Assembly: GCF_000003605.2 (NCBI RefSeq)
Contig: NW_003140815.1
Coordinates: 711,861 to 775,860, forward strand
Direction of reading: 5' to 3'
Length of the DNA: 64,000 bases
Source: Saccoglossus kowalevskii
Lineage: Eukaryota; Hemichordata; Enteropneusta; Harrimaniidae
Part shown: piece by piece, positions 12,844 through 28,500 of the stretch
Numbering within the stretch: position 1 is the stretch's first letter
How the letters are laid out: every line of letters starts with the position of its first letter
Made by a program: the position numbers and the translations under genes
The notes under the pieces: model-generated
Database searches by the model: none
Told to the model about the DNA's origin: nothing
What the model saw: the letters and a program-made list of their open reading frames with translations, nothing else

Positions 12844-13366
12844 TGTGTATGTATGTATTAACGTATTCTGTAAGGATTTACACAAATTATTGAACATCGA
12901 TGACGATTGGTGATGTTTGAGGCATGGGAAACACGACCTATATCATAAAATAACAGCCGATCAGAATTCCTATTTCAATAGATTTTTTTTTATCAAATAC
13001 CCAATTTATCTGAAGATATATAATAAACTATCTGAGAAATTCCTTTTTCAAGCCCTGTCTGTCATCGATCGAAGTTTAGAGATAAAAAAAAATAATTTCG
13101 TCATAAAACCCAGTGCAGAGAAGCAAATTTTGAATATTTATCATTATATTTCGGTCCTGACTTGTTTGTTTTTTTCAATATCCTTGTTGTATTAACCGAT
13201 AATAATAAAAGCAGATGAAATATAATCTTCAATTCTGCTCAAACGTATTAATATCCCTGGTGCAGTTTTTCCTAATCCACTTCCCGATGCTATCCTGAGC
13301 TTTACGATAGTCGTTATATTGGTGTGCATATGTAATCTTTTCGCCGTTGTCTCTTTCATTTTCACG

Positions 13367-13543
13367 TTACGCTAGCGTAGTGAAAGGCGCCATCGTTGTT
13401 GTCACGTTGTCTAGACAGGTGGCATTCTCGTACATGGCCCATTCTGGGTACTCGTCAAGATCGAATACTCCTACGCCATAGGTGTTCACCCAGACATTAA
13501 CCCATATAATACCAACGCAGTTCAGCATGAAACCAACAGATGC
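13367..13543 (-). CDS. SLC13: Copy A exon 13 (C-terminus, stop)
   Basis: It is 177 nt with TAA at 13,369..13,367. The last helix is followed by [20 protein letters not shown] and a Thr-rich tail with NAT and NVT sequons. No clear AATAAA was seen just downstream. Confidence 0.92.
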   Translation of the reverse strand, partial: ASVGFMLNCVGIIWVNVWVNTYGVGVFDLDEYPEWAMYENATCLDNVTTTMAPFTTLA

Positions 13544-16500
13544 CTAGAAAAATATGTATAAATTTATTATCCCTTAAATATTATAAGACAGTCAATGTTA
13601 ATTATCAATTGATCAATTAGAAATCACATCTCGATTTCCCCGATACATGTAAATAGAATATGATGGATTCAAGACATGTGAACGCAAGTTGTCCATAAGA
13701 TTTCAAGTTCGATGTACCAACACCTTAGTGTAGCGAGATTTAATGCGCTTAAAAATAACCTGAAAACAAAAACAATAAATGGTCGATTTCTTATTTTTAG
13801 TCTGTGTAACATGTTGTTTTTGTCTACGTGATTTAGATATGCCCGTACTATTTTTATATTCTATCCGTCCCATCTCTAGTTGACACTGGGTCAACGGAAT
13901 ACTGGTAATGTTATAATCTCACAATTTCCCTGTACATATCTTCGACTATCAATGTTACCATACCAGACCGTTTACATATCATTAATAATTAAATAATATT
14001 CATTTAAAATAGAATGAAGCATCCTGTCAATACTGATCCGCATTTACTTCCACCGCGACTTTTCAATAACAGGGAATACGTTATTCGATTGTAGTGGAGT
14101 GACTGGGTTAAAAAGCAGATATTATATAAACACATAATCCGAATAAAAGACCCATCCATACACAGTAATGATCTACCCCTGACTCACCATGTCTGGGATT
14201 GTAAGTTGACCATAGGAAAATGCAATAGCATTGGGTGGCGTTGCTACGGGTAACATGAACGCATACGTCACAACAATAGTACACGGCATTAGAAGATACA
14301 GTGGATTCATGCAAATCTGTTCGGCCTATAATAACAAATATGACATATTTAAAAAAAGATAACAAAATAACTGTTTAATGCATTATTTTAATCGTGTTAG
14401 AAAAATTAGAGCTAAATTTTGCAGACAATATATTAATGTATCTTGACAAAATTTCTGGGCGGAATGTTGCGCGCATGTGCATTGGTATTTGGGTACGTAC
14501 TATAAATCAAAGTCTAGTCTCATCAACTATTTAAAAAAAGCTTTCTATACGCACCAAGGAAGCCAGTATCGGGAGAAAGATTGTAGCAATGGCAGTGTTA
14601 CTTGTCACTTCAGTGAAAAAACAGACGACCGTGGTACACACAAGAACAATAACCCAGTCTTCTAGGTAGTCCAATACAGCCAGTTGTTCCCCAATCCATT
14701 GGGACAACCCTGAAACCTATGCAACAAGATGGAGTGTGATGCCACGAGGTGTCACATGCAGTGCCATAATAAATGCCATAATAAATAATTCACCTCTGTC
14801 GATGATAAGATCAGTCAATGAAAAATTGCTTGTATTTAGTATTCGCTTTAGTCATAAATCTCAAGGTCACCCCCTATACAAATTGATCATACATAAATCA
14901 TGTATTTTATGATGTATGTTGATGTCACCCCATCGACCGATCGGCTATCTACAATTGTTGTACTGTATCTGCAAACATTGTTGTACAATGTAATATCCCA
15001 GTTTTTGGCATCGAATTCGTCACATAACAGACCAACTAGACTAAACGTGGTTCCGTGATCTTTATAAACCATGTAATTTTGTATTTCTTCCATTCCTTTA
15101 TGAGAGTAATTTCATATAGTTACATTTTGCATATATTGTGGATTAGATTACGAATAACAGTAGTGCAGGAAACTGGCAGTCATTATTCGATTATTTTTTT
15201 GATTTAAGGATACTCAATCAAATATTAATACTATCGTCTATGAGAACACGGGTAAATGTATGAAACCACAGTGTGAACCTATATATGGAATATATAATAT
15301 GTTGCGTCAAAGCAAACGTAGTATTAACAGGTAAATAAATAGTATCCGACAGTAAATTATGTCCAATGCATGCCAGCGGCAATATTTATCCTTACTTACC
15401 TCGCATCCCTCTGCAAGTGCATAACCTCCCCCTAGAAGAAGAACCAATCCCCAGGGCAGATTTTTATGCACTGCTGGCCAGTTTAATATACTTGGTTTTG
15501 ATCCTGGTGGGTCGTCATCTGTAAATACAATTTACATATATATGAGTTATCATTAATAATAGATGGTCGTTTATTTGCATCGGCTGAGTAAGCTCTATTT
15601 AGGGTAAAAAGAATGATTATAGAATTTTTAATCTATGGACATTTCATTTAGAAGTTTGTCGCTTTAGGAATACACGTATACTAATCACTTATAAGTTGTA
15701 GCACACCGCGTGTTCAAAACGACTTTCCAGTAATTTATGGCATGAAATAACCGCATGAATACGGGTGTTATTGAGTTTTCCCGAATGAGCTAATATCTGA
15801 CACAGGCGCAATGCGACCACATTTAATATCTACCTTCGACAGGTCTGCAGCAGAAAAACGACGGGCATGCAGACGGTACACAGAATAAAACTACAGCAAT
15901 TGTGATAGCCGGTGTGGAGTCTGTTACGTATCTGTAGAGATAGAGGTAGATTGCAGACAAATATTTGAAATAGCAAGAAAAAATATATAATCTACAATCA
16001 TATTAACCTTCAGTTCATATTCAGCACACAAAATGTCTTTCTGTCTAGATATTTCTTATTAATAGTTAATAATTTGGGATTTTATTTTACGCATAAAACT
16101 GACAGGTCACTGAGTACTGATAACAAGATCAAAAACAAATTAAGCAGAACTATATTAGATTGAAAAAACTAGGTCAATGATCTGTCGGCTTTTCACAAAA
16201 GATTTTGAGCCTTTTCATGAGACTATGAGTTTTGGCAAAAATATAATAACAATACAAGGGTAAACACTAATTGAGGACCCACCAAACTACACACATTTTA
16301 AGCATAAAGCCTTATGTTTCAGTCGTAAACGAAACAAGAGATGGTTGGAGAGTAAATTTATTAACTGAAATAAACAACAGTAAACAGCAATCAATTATTT
16401 TCAGGACCTTCTCTGATTTAATGTAGTATATTGCTTGCTGCTAAAAACTTGTCCTGTTCAGCCAACATTTCCCAACAATGTAGTCACATTTGCGTATCAT

Positions 16501-19500
16501 ATATTGATATTGTTTCTAAAAAAAATATTTCTAAGTCTGAATAATATTGCTTTTCTGTCATTTTACCATTATTTAAAAACAAATGTGTACGTGGAAATGT
16601 ATGACAAATAAACAAAATAAAAGATTAATTTGATTAAAACATATATTTGTTTGGCTCGGTAATTTTACATTATTTGTTTATACTTACCCTTCTGGGAAGA
16701 GATTACCCCATCCAAAACCACTAATGTCACGAAAAATCCAAAGAAGAGCTAAACATACGAAATGCACCAATACTGTGATTTCTGCGTATCTGAAACGAGT
16801 AATAATATCTGATATGATTCGTCGGATGACATAAATGTCATATACTAATATCTAATTGATCTGTTTCTGGAAACTCAACGCTAGGTGATTTCCTTACTTT
16901 CTGCTAATATATAATTCCTGACTTAATGGTATTAGCCATAAATATCTCTGAGATATCATGTTTATTGCAATGTGTAATCTGACTTTATGATCATTCTAGA
17001 ATTGCCTTCATACAATACTATGAACTGCGAATTGATTCTTGAATTAATATCACACAAGTATGTTGATTACGTGAAATGCGTGTGTTCTGAGTCCAGTGTG
17101 CATAAAAAATTAAAATTTCAAAACGTTTCTTAATTCAAAAAAACCTAGTGAAAATAATTTAAACTCACGTCCAATCTCCAAGTTTCACATATTCCTCTTT
17201 AATAACTTTTTCTACAATTTTCTCTTCTTCTGTTTTGTTACATTTACATGAACATGACAGGCAACAGCATTTACCATCTATCCACCAGTTTTTTGGACTA
17301 TGAAATTAAAAAAACAGGAATTAATACTATTAATTGTTAGTATATGTTGGTTGTTAAAGTCAGATGATCTCATAGCAGATTCGTTTGTAGGCTTCAATAA
17401 GCCACATTCTGAGGTTATTTCTGTTCATCTATTCAATAATTGGTACATTCTAGTGCTGACACCTAGTGCCACAGAAGCTATATTCATGTTTGAGACTATA
17501 TGACAGGGATGTGCGGCCATCTCCCTGTCAAATTGCAATTTAATGCGGTATCTTTGCGTCAACCAGGCCCACAGTCATCTGCAGACCTTAACCAAGGCTC
17601 CCCTAAATCTCGGCCAGTGGAATTAGCCTTCCCATTGAGTCTGTGGCACACTCAACAAGGATAGGGGTCGACCCTTTTTGGTATTCAGGATAAGGTAGGA
17701 TTTGTACTTAGGTCTACTGATCATGGTTCTGGTGCAACAACGGCTATGCTATCAGTAATCGGTGGTAATAATTGCTAACTTAAACTTCAACGATGTGTCG
17801 CCTCAGAAAGAGCCTTAATGTTCATACATAGGGACATTTTATGTTTATATTATGCCAATATGACTGAACTGGAAGGCGTTAGCCGCCACTGTGGTGCAGT
17901 GCCAGGCTCCTACGACATTGGGTACTCCTGGTATATTTTCGTTCGTGAGTCGTTCATGTCGTTTCAGCGACTAAGCTTTTTACTATACATCCGAAATCCC
18001 GTCATTCAAAACTGTTTTTAAGTTCTGCTTCGATGATGCACAAGAATCGATCACAAATAAACTAAAGAATTTTTTTGAAAGAATCCTTTGATATTTAACC
18101 GTTTCAGTTGGAGTATGTCAAAGGCGTGAAACAAAATGTAGCTGACAATACTTACTTGAAATCAAGATAGACACACATTAGCCATACCCACGCCGCAAAA
18201 AGAAAGATAATAGCTGCCGGTAGTGAATATACCATAAATGATAAAAAGTTGATCGGATGGTTCTCGGCACCGTAACGACTGAAAGTAATTATATAATTAA
18301 TGTTGTTTTATTGTTATGCCATAATATATCAGTGACACGTTCTATTAATAATGTAAATGTCACATTTTTATTACTGACGATAATCTATATATTTTGATAG
18401 AGTGATTTTTGTTTCTTAATAAAAAACATCCATGTACTTTATTCAGTACATTTAATTGCCCGGCCCCGTAACGCTACTGGAAACTCAGTGACTGGGTCGT
18501 GCCATATTTCTCTTGGTGCTTATCAGAAGAATTATAGAACTCGGGAGCGCTTCGGTCAGGTATTCCCCCTTCAGGTCATTGACTTCCACTTCAGTAACTA
18601 TTTGTTTAATATTACGCCTGGCCCTGTCTGGTCAGACATGATTCGCACCCTAGCTAGATACCATCACATTAAGATAAGTACCGAATTTAACTTATGAACA
18701 CCTGTAGCTCGAAAGAATTGCATTTATTCTTACTTTTAGGGACTAGGTACGGTTGTATGCAAAACCCGTATCCAATCAAATAAGGGTCATGGTGTACTTG
18801 AAAATTAGTTCAATGACAACCGCGTTAAATGCATAATCGTACATTTTTTTACTACAACTTACTCGTCAAGAACGCCGACCAACACCAGGTTAGGTGTAGT
18901 ACCGATGAGTGAAGCTGTGCCTCCAATATTAGCGGAATATGCCACACACAACATGAACGCTTTACTCATAAGTCTGTAGTCCTCATCCACTTCGAATGCG
19001 TTCTCGTGTTCAACTACTACAACTTCTTCTGCGAGTACTTGGGACTCGTCTTGCTTGCTGTATGCGCTGTAAATGCGAGAAATATATTGTGCTTGAATTC
19101 CCGTTTCCCAGCAGTGTCAACAAGACATAGTTAAATGGATAGTCAACTAAATTCATACCCCCGTAATTATTCATTCGTATAAATTAAATTATGTTTGAGA
19201 TATTATAATCATTATATGCCATCGAATGTCTGCTTATATTTTGTTCTTGAACCATAGAAATTTATAGAATTGGACGGTCGCACTTTTGTCGATATAGCAA
19301 ATATCAGTTTTCGGAAAATTAGCATATTCAAATTAGCTGTGTCAATGTGCCAGATTTATCGGCCAATGAACGTAACGATCTTATACCGACCAAGGAGGCG
19401 AAATATTAGCAGTTATTTCAGACGATGGTACATAGTGGTTAAAGCGCGGTAGTCGTCGCGCTGCGTATGTGCCACATTTGTGTTGATAAACATTGATTTT

Positions 19501-22500
19501 CCCACAATCCAATGCGCTCTTCAAATGGAAATCACAAGTATGAGGTTTGACCTGGCGCGACTTGCACTGATTACCGCCGGTGACTCCTTCGATGCCTTTC
19601 AATAACATGAAAATTACTTAATTAAAGCTTGGAAACGTCTCAGTTCGTACTCGTTGATCTGCGCAACAGTCAAAGTCTTTGTTTTATATGAGACCCATAC
19701 ATCTCGCACATGCGCAGCGCGACGACTACCGCGCTTTAAACAACAAAAAATTACTGGGATGTCCATGCTCGTAGGACAACTATTAACACTTACGATACAT
19801 GGTTGGACTGTATGTCATCTACAGCATATTCTATGCCATCATTATTTCTTGTTACGACATAGGGAATATCCGCGTCATGGCCTTGTATTGCATAATCAGG
19901 AAAGTCGTCGTTTGCACGCTTCTTCTTCGTCCCCGGAGTTGATGGAGCAGAAGCATCCTCGGCTTTCTGTGCATATGAAAGTATTACCGTCACGATTCTT
20001 GGTTACCGCTTGTTGGAAATGTGAGCGACATTAGCCAATGGCTATCTACGTCGTGATCAAATTACGAACCACGCCAATGGTCTAATTACACGTTAGGCAA
20101 AACGGTTTTCATTTGATTTTTGCTTTTTATAGCTTAGTTTTATAGCCTGTGTTTAGTGTTTTTATTTTTTGCGAACATAAAAAACATGCTTTCTAAGCTT
20201 CGTTCTTCGTTATGTGCCACTTACCTTTTCTTCGAGTCTGTCTGAGAGAGTTACCAATACCGCCTGTGCGATTGGTAACATCATAGCAGTAGTTGCCGTG
20301 TTACTTATCCACATTGACAAAAATGCTGTTACACACATGAAACCCAGCATTAACCTAACAAAGATAATGCATATGGATTATATTTGGTTTATTTACAATA
20401 TGTTGTATACAGTGAAATTAATTTAATAGCGCCCTCACAGTATTTCCAAAACCTGGATTCCATGCCGTCGAAAATCTAATTCTGTGAAGATATTGCATTC
20501 GACTATTGCGATACTGCCGAAACTATACGTAAGTACATGTTAGGTATAGAGAGGGCGAATCCGGTCCCCAAGTGTTTATTTTGTGACAAGTAAGGCCATG
20601 TCGTGATTTCCTGTGAGGATGACCCTGCGCATGTCAACATCTGCGTAACTATTTCCCTTATCAAACTTAGACAATGTTCGCTTTTTCTTCAGAATTTCTC
20701 GGCATTTCTTTTCGGTTTCTAGTCTAGCCATACACGAATTAAGTTTAATAAAAGAAAGCTTTTGTCTCAAATACGTCACCACTAGGTTTAACTCACGCTT
20801 TCTGCAAGTGCATCCAATGAGCAATGCTTTTAAACAAATGATCATCGCTGACTCAGAGAAACCCACTTGATTGGCTAGTTAAAACGACCAATTGAATCGC
20901 CGGAAAAAAACTAAGCATTTGATCACTTTTCTTGCGAAACAAATAAAAATGTGCCCTTTACACACTATAATTTGAAAGTTTCTATTCTCTTCCACGTTAC
21001 CACAACTATTTTATTAGAAAGTTTGTAAGGCATTTGTCATCCCCTGGATTACTATGAAATTACAAATACATTGCAAATGATTTCCGTGTCTTCACTGAAT
21101 GTGGACAGCTCCGTTGACTGCAAGTGTCTGCATGTTTATGCGTTAGCATATTCTCTATCCCCCCACCCCGCAATGTGGTAGCCAAACAGCTTTATGCTTC
21201 CGAGATCTCGCAGCCCTCTACAATACACATGTGTTATGCGTAATCACCATATGCAGATTTATTCAAACACAACACATTACTTCGATCAACCGATCAAACA
21301 CACTGTGACAGTATTGCATTTATTGGCCATCGATGATATAAGTGTAACGTGGAGGTATTGGAGATGTCGGGAAAATCATAGCTTTTTAGTTAGCAATGCT
21401 ATATTTATTCTTAGAACTGTTTCCTACTTACCACCTTGGCTTTGAGCCACACACCATAAGAACAGCCAATGCTATACGCCTATGCAAATTCCATTGTTCT
21501 ATCGCAATTGCCATCATTAAACCTCCGATAAAAAGTACATTGGTGTCTTTCATGTACATTAGCGACACGTCCTCGGCTTTCATGATTCCCATCAACGGAA
21601 AAAGCACCAATGGTAGAAGTGCCGTCACTGGTATGGGCATGGCTTCCATCACCCAATACACAGCCATGATAATTAAGATATATCCGCAGTACGATACCTG
21701 TAGTGTACAATAACATTTCACGTGTTATCGCAGGATTGGGTTATTTTCACATGATTACAGTAAAATTCAAATGCATCAATGTTAAGGTGGTTTAATTAAT
21801 ATCATAAATTAGAATGTGTCCTCGTTCCATCCATCCGTTCCCTCTCCATACTTTTTCGCTCTACTTGTTTCCGAATGTCTGTATGCCACCCTTCAAATGT
21901 ATACAGTATATCTCTGTCAATGAGTGAAGCTACCGTTAACCGACCTTTAAACACCCAATGTCACATTGTTCCTCGTGTTACTGTTCACGTGCCACAAAGT
22001 AGGGGACTTTCAGTGTACATTATGGACTGGACAGAAAGTACAGGAGGGGGTAGGTTGGTGTTTTTTGGGGGGTCACTAATTTTCGTGCAAGTGTTGAGGG
22101 GAGGGTTACAGTAATCTGTGCAGGCATAAAGGGAAGGGTCTCAATTTTTTGTGCAATGCAAGCCTCATGACACCACAATAAAAGTAGCCGAGATTTTATG
22201 CACAGTCTGATTGACAAACACCTATTCTTATTACTCATTCAGTTGTAATTACATTGAATTACATGTTAAAAACTTAAAAGCTATGATGATGACCTACTGT
22301 TTGATGATTCTAATAATGAATCATCAGACAATGGAAATGAAAGTTCCCATCCGGTAATATACACCAGATCTGGGAGAAAAAAACAAGTTACTGGAACAGA
22401 AAGTTCTTTGGCGACTAGCAGTTCGCCACTGGGAAAAATAATATTTATGTACGAGTACTGCTGGATTAAAACACACAGATTTATTGTACTGTAATATTAT

Positions 22501-25500
22501 CATACAATATGTGTTTACAATACCAATATCCACTGTAAACATACATGTATTTCAGCAGATTGTAATTAATATGCAAATGTGACTTTTACACTACATTACT
22601 TAATACCCTGATTATTCAAATGTGATCTTTAAAATGTGATCATTTTAAGCTATGATTATCCAAGGTAAGAGGAATTAAGGCCGCCAGTAATAGTTAATAA
22701 TAATATTTGATCTAGCAGTGGTGTGGCTAGCACCTTCCTACTATAAAGGTACTACCTATGGTTCTCCTTTCTAATTCCACTGACCTTTCTTCCGCATCCA
22801 CCCTTCCCTTTACATTATATTTAGCTTTCTTTGTTATAATTTTTATCTGTTTAATTTAGGTTTTATAATATGCTTTCACAATATGATTGTAACATTTTCA
22901 GGAATGTATTACCCCAATTAGGGGAAACTTTTGTTGGTATGGTGGCTGTGCTGGCATGCAGCTACAAGTCATTGTGAATGACATATTTTCCCTAATTCCA
23001 ACGGGGACTGTTATAATTCCAAAAGTTTAGTTAGTAATTTAGAGTGAATGAATGGCTGGTCTAGTATTAACAGAAATTAGATTTATTAAATTACTCTTCC
23101 AAAATCGAAACATATGGTCATAAATTAAACAGGATAAGCTATTAATGCATTTTTTGTATCCAAACTGAATTTCATTTGTCTGGGCTCATGTACAGAGATA
23201 TAGTAATATGGTCAAAAAGCAAGATTACAGGCAGTCAACCATCTTTGATTCGATTGTGAAACTAATTGTCATGGACATGTATCATAAAATGTATAATTTG
23301 AAAAAAACAAGATGGATACCAGTCGGCCATTTTTGGTCAAATTATGGAACAAACTGATATGAACATGTATTCCTATATTTATGATGTATGTGCCAAACAT
23401 GAATGAAAATGGTCTAAAAGCCTTATAGTTGTAGTTTCAAAAAGCAAGATGGCCACCAGACGGCTATCTTTAATCCGATTGTAAAACAAATGTTCATGGA
23501 CTTTTAATCTAGAACGTACAACGCATGAACCAAATGTTAACAAAAACTGACAAAGCATGCATAAGTTACAACATTTTCAAAAAACAAAGTGGCTGTCAGT
23601 CGACCATCTTTGATTCAATTCTGAAACGAATCGACATAGACATGTATCCTCACATGTATAATGTATGTACCAAATTTGAATGAAAACTGACACAGAATGC
23701 ATTTTCAAAAAAAAAATGGCTGCCAGTCAGACATATTGGATTGAATCAGTAAACCACTGAATGTGCATATGTCCCAGGTAAAGTACTAGGCACATGCAAA
23801 GAATTAACAGAGAAGGACGAATTAGTTCTCATTTCGAATGGGGACTATTAAAGCTGGCATTCCCTGTTTTTATAGGTTTATTGTTTGAGTTAGTTTCATA
23901 TATCTTATTTCATTCAACATCACACTGATTTAAGACAAAAATACACTGAAGATGATTTGGTGAATAAGATTCCGTTTCTCGCTAACATATTTATACTGTA
24001 TGGTGGGCAAGTCTTTGGATAAAAGGCTTCTCGATACTTTTATTACTAGAATTCGTCAGACCAGGAAAGTTTGACTGAATCTCAGTGTTGTTATAAAAAA
24101 AGTGTATATCTAGAGTGTGTAATAAGAATATAGAATGGTGGTATTGAACATGTATATCTCGTATTTTAAAGAATGCACATGAATCAACACAATACTCATA
24201 AAGGTGCAAGTAAAATTGTGTATGTACCATCCTAATGTGGTACACACACAGTATCATACATTGTTCTCTTCTCAATGAGAGCTGGACTAACTGATTGAAG
24301 TAGAAAAGTTTTAAGCTGTGTAGTAGAACATCAATAAGTATGTATATATAGTTTTAATATATTTACTATCCTTACACTTAGAACGAGGGAGGGTCACAAT
24401 TGTTCATGCACCATTCAAGGGGGAGGTCAGCAAATGTAATACAAATGTTTGTGAAGGGACATATGGTTTTATGTACGCGACTTGCAAAAAACGCCGGCCT
24501 ACCCCCCGCCCCTGTACTTTTTTTCCAGTCCCTTAGTCTACAATGTATTGCGTGGGCGTGTTTACAAATGTCAATGCATACTATGTGTTGTTTACAAATA
24601 CACACACTACCTTGTGTGCTGGCACCCAAATAGAACGAGTACATGCAGCGAATAATGTATGCTGTCTTAGTTAAATACAATGATGACATCTTGTCGTAAT
24701 GTACTATTGTAGGTTATCATGTGTCATATATAACAGTTTATGAGATCGGGAAGATGGATAACTGTTGTTAATATGTATTAAAGTTAGTCGCGTTGGTGTT
24801 TCAAATATTAGCAAGCGGGGACGGTTTCCATGTGAATTGTTTTTATGTAAACAGACATTCGTCATGCATTCAGAGCTGTAGGCATGATGATATTTAGAAG
24901 CGCAGGAATCTGGGTCGGTCAGAATTTTGATCAAATGCACCCCTTTCAAACCAAATAATATAGTATTACATTTGCGACCTGTGGCAAATAACTCAGGCGT
25001 GTTGTTGGTATCAAAAATGGCACATGTGAAGAATCATTGTGCGCACTTTTTTATTTTTTTTATGTGTTTTTTTTTAATTTTAATTGAAGTAAAGCGTAAT
25101 TGCTTCCAATTAACACATTCCAAGTATATTTTACTCGATATACTTTCATTTGGTGCCACATAATAGATTTTTCCACCAATTGTCAACTTGCTCTACATAA
25201 TCTTTCTGTTATGTCTGTTATATCTGTGCGCTTCACATTTTAGTTGAAATTTTCGACATAACAAATGACAAATACAATTTCTATGTTTAAAATAGAAATA
25301 AAAAAAGTGTTGTTAAGTCGGTTTTGAGAAATAACTTGGCTGGTTACACAATCAAAAAATTAGTATTTTACCACAAAAAGAATGTTGGGTAGTACACAAT
25401 ATCGCTATTTGAAGGTTTGCAACAAGAAAATGTGAGGTTAGTGTTATTACTGTGCCAATTATTTTTTTAATTTCTTTGTTGCATTTTGTTTTTCAACAAA

Positions 25501-28500
25501 TAAATAATTCAGTCTGTACTCGTGTGCGCCAAATTCACTATGGGTTTAGTTCACGTGATCACGTGATCGTAATTCTATGTAATCCCATGCATGCTCAATT
25601 ATTGCATATCATGTGACTACAGCGTATTATAGTATATCAAGTACATCGGAAACAAATTAATCAATATTTAAAAATAACCTACAATGAAGTACAATCTTAT
25701 AACTGTCTACAGTCGTAGTGGACCTCATCACACAACAACACACAATATTTGTAAACATTAGTGATGTCCCGTAGTTATCATCTCCAGGTGTCCATGACAC
25801 GTTCTTTCAGAAGTGATAACTAGCATATCATAGAGTCATTTCCTAAATGTTGCATAAATTATCTCCCTTATCTCGTCACATGACAAATTGTGACCCAGTT
25901 CGGTTTACATCTTACCTATACTGTATTGGCTAGAGGGGTTCTCGTGTACATAAAAGGTACCCTAAGATACTCTACAATATCCTAAAGAAAGGTACCCTAA
26001 GTTACTCTTCAATATCCTAAAGGAACGTATCCTAAGTTACTCTTCAACATCCTAAAGAAGGGTATCCTAAGTTACTCTTCAATATACTAAAGAAAGGTAC
26101 CCTAAGTTACTCGTCAATGTCCTAAAGAAATGTACCCTAAGTTACTCTTCAATGTCCTAATGAAACGTATCCTAAGTTACTCTTCAATGTCCTAAAGAAA
26201 GGTACCCTAAGTTACTCGTCAATGTCCTAAAGAAATGTACCCTAAGTTACTCTTCAATATCCTAAAGAAATGTACCCTAAGTTATTCTTCAATATCCTAA
26301 AGAAAGGTATCCTAAGTTACTCTTCAATATCCTAAAGAAGGGTATCCTAAGTTACTCTTCAATATACTAAAGAAAGGTACCCTAAGTTACTCTTCAATAT
26401 CCTAAAGGAACGTCTCCTAAGTTATTCTTCAATATCCTAAAGAAAGGTACCCTAAATTACTCTTCAATATCCTAAAGAAACGTATCCTAAGTTATTCTTC
26501 AATATCCTAAAGAAAGGTATCCTAAGTTACTCTTCAATATACTAAAGAAAGGTACTCTAAGTTACTCTTCAATGTCCTAAAGAAACGTATCCTAAGTTAC
26601 TCTTCAATGTCCTAAAGAAAGGTACCCTAAGTTACTCTTCAATATCCTAAAGGAACGTCTCCTAAGTTACTCTTCAATATCCTAAAGAAGGGTATCCTAA
26701 GTTACTCTTCAATGTCCTAAAGAAAGGTACCCTAAGTTACTCTTCAATATCCTAAAGGAACGTCTCCTAAGTTACTCTTCAATATCCTAAAGAAGGGTAT
26801 CCTAAGTTACTCTTCAATATACTAAAGAAAGGTACCCTAAGTTACTCTTCAATGTCCTAAAGAAACGTATCCTAAATTACTCTTCAATATCCTAAAGAAA
26901 GATATCCTAAGTTACTCTTCAATATACTGAAGAAAGGTACCCTAAATTACTCTTCAATATCCTAAAGAAACGTATCCTAAGTTATTCTTCAATATCCTAA
27001 AGAAGGGTATCCTAAGTTACTCTTCAATATACTAAAGAAAGGTACTCTAAGTTACTCTTCAATGTCCTAAAGAAACGTATCCTAAGTTACTCTTCAATAT
27101 CCTAAAGAAGGGTATCCTAAGTTACTCTTCAATATACTAAAGAAAGGTACCCTAAGTTACTCTTCAATATCCTAAAGGAACGTCTCCTAAGTTACTCTTC
27201 AATATCCTAAAGAAGGGTATCCTAAGTTACTCTTCAATATACTGAAGAAAGGTACCCTAAGTTACTCTTCAATGTCCTAAAGAAACGTATCCTAAATTAC
27301 TCTTCAATGTCCTAAAGAAAGGTACCCTAAGTTACTCTTCAATGTCCTAAAGAAACGTATCCTAAGTTACTCTTCAATGTCCTAAAGAAAGGTACCCTAA
27401 GTTACTCTTCAATGTCCTAAAGAAACGTATCCTAAGTTACTCTTCAATGTCCTAAAGAAAGGTACTCTAAGTTACTCTTTAATGTCCTAAAGAAACGTAT
27501 CATAAGTTACTCTTCAATGTCCTAAAGAAACGTATCCTAAGTTACTCTTCAATGTCCTAAAGAAACGTATCCTAAGTTACTCTTCAATGTCCTAAAGAAA
27601 GGTACCCTAAGTTACTCGTCAATGTCCTAAAGAAATGTACCCTAAGTTGCTCTTCAATATACTAAAGAAAGGTACCCTAAGCTGCCCTTCAATGTCCTAA
27701 AGAAACGTATCCTAAGTTACTCTTCAATGTCCTAAAGAAAGGTACCCTAAGTTACTCTTCAATGTCCTAAAGAAACGTATCCTAAGTTACTCTTCAATGT
27801 CCTAAAGAAAGGTACCCTAAGTTATTCTTCAATGTCCTAAAGAAATGTACCCTAAGTTACTCTTCAATATCCTAAAGAAACGTATCCTAAGTTACTCTTC
27901 AATGTCCTAAAGAAACGTATCCTAAGTTATCTTCAATGTCCTAAAGAAACGTATCCTAAGTTACTCTTCAATGTCCTAAAGAAACGTATCCTAAGTTACT
28001 CTTCAATGTCCTAAAGAAACGTATCCTAAGTTACTCTTCAATGTCCTAAAGAAACATATCCTAAGTTACTCTTCAATGTCCTAAAGAAACGTATCCTAAG
28101 TTACTCTTCAATGTCCTAAAGAAAGGTACCCTAAGTTACTCGTCAATGTCCTAAAGAAATGTACCCTAAGTTATTCTTCAATGTCCTAAAGAAACGTACC
28201 CTAAGTTACTCTTCAATGTCCTAAAGAAACGTATCCTAAGTTACTCTTCAATATCCTAAAGAAACGTATCCTAAGTTACTCTTCAATGTCCTAAAGAAAC
28301 GTATCCTAAGTTACTCTTCAATGTCCTAGAGAAAGGTACCCTAAGTTACTCGTCAATGTCCTAAAGAAAGGTACCCTAAGTTATTCTTCAATGTCCTAAA
28401 GAAACGTATCCTAAGTTACTCTTCAATATCCTAAAGAAAGGTACCCTAAGTTACTCGTCAATGTCCTAAAGAATCGTATCCTAAGTTACTCTTCAATGTC

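Larger units (their letters stand above)
21698..25954. other. Intron 1 of SLC13 copy A, part 3' of the minisatellite
   Basis: It holds the dispersed inverted repeats and the 120-bp degenerate array described separately. No exon was recognised. Confidence 0.6.
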
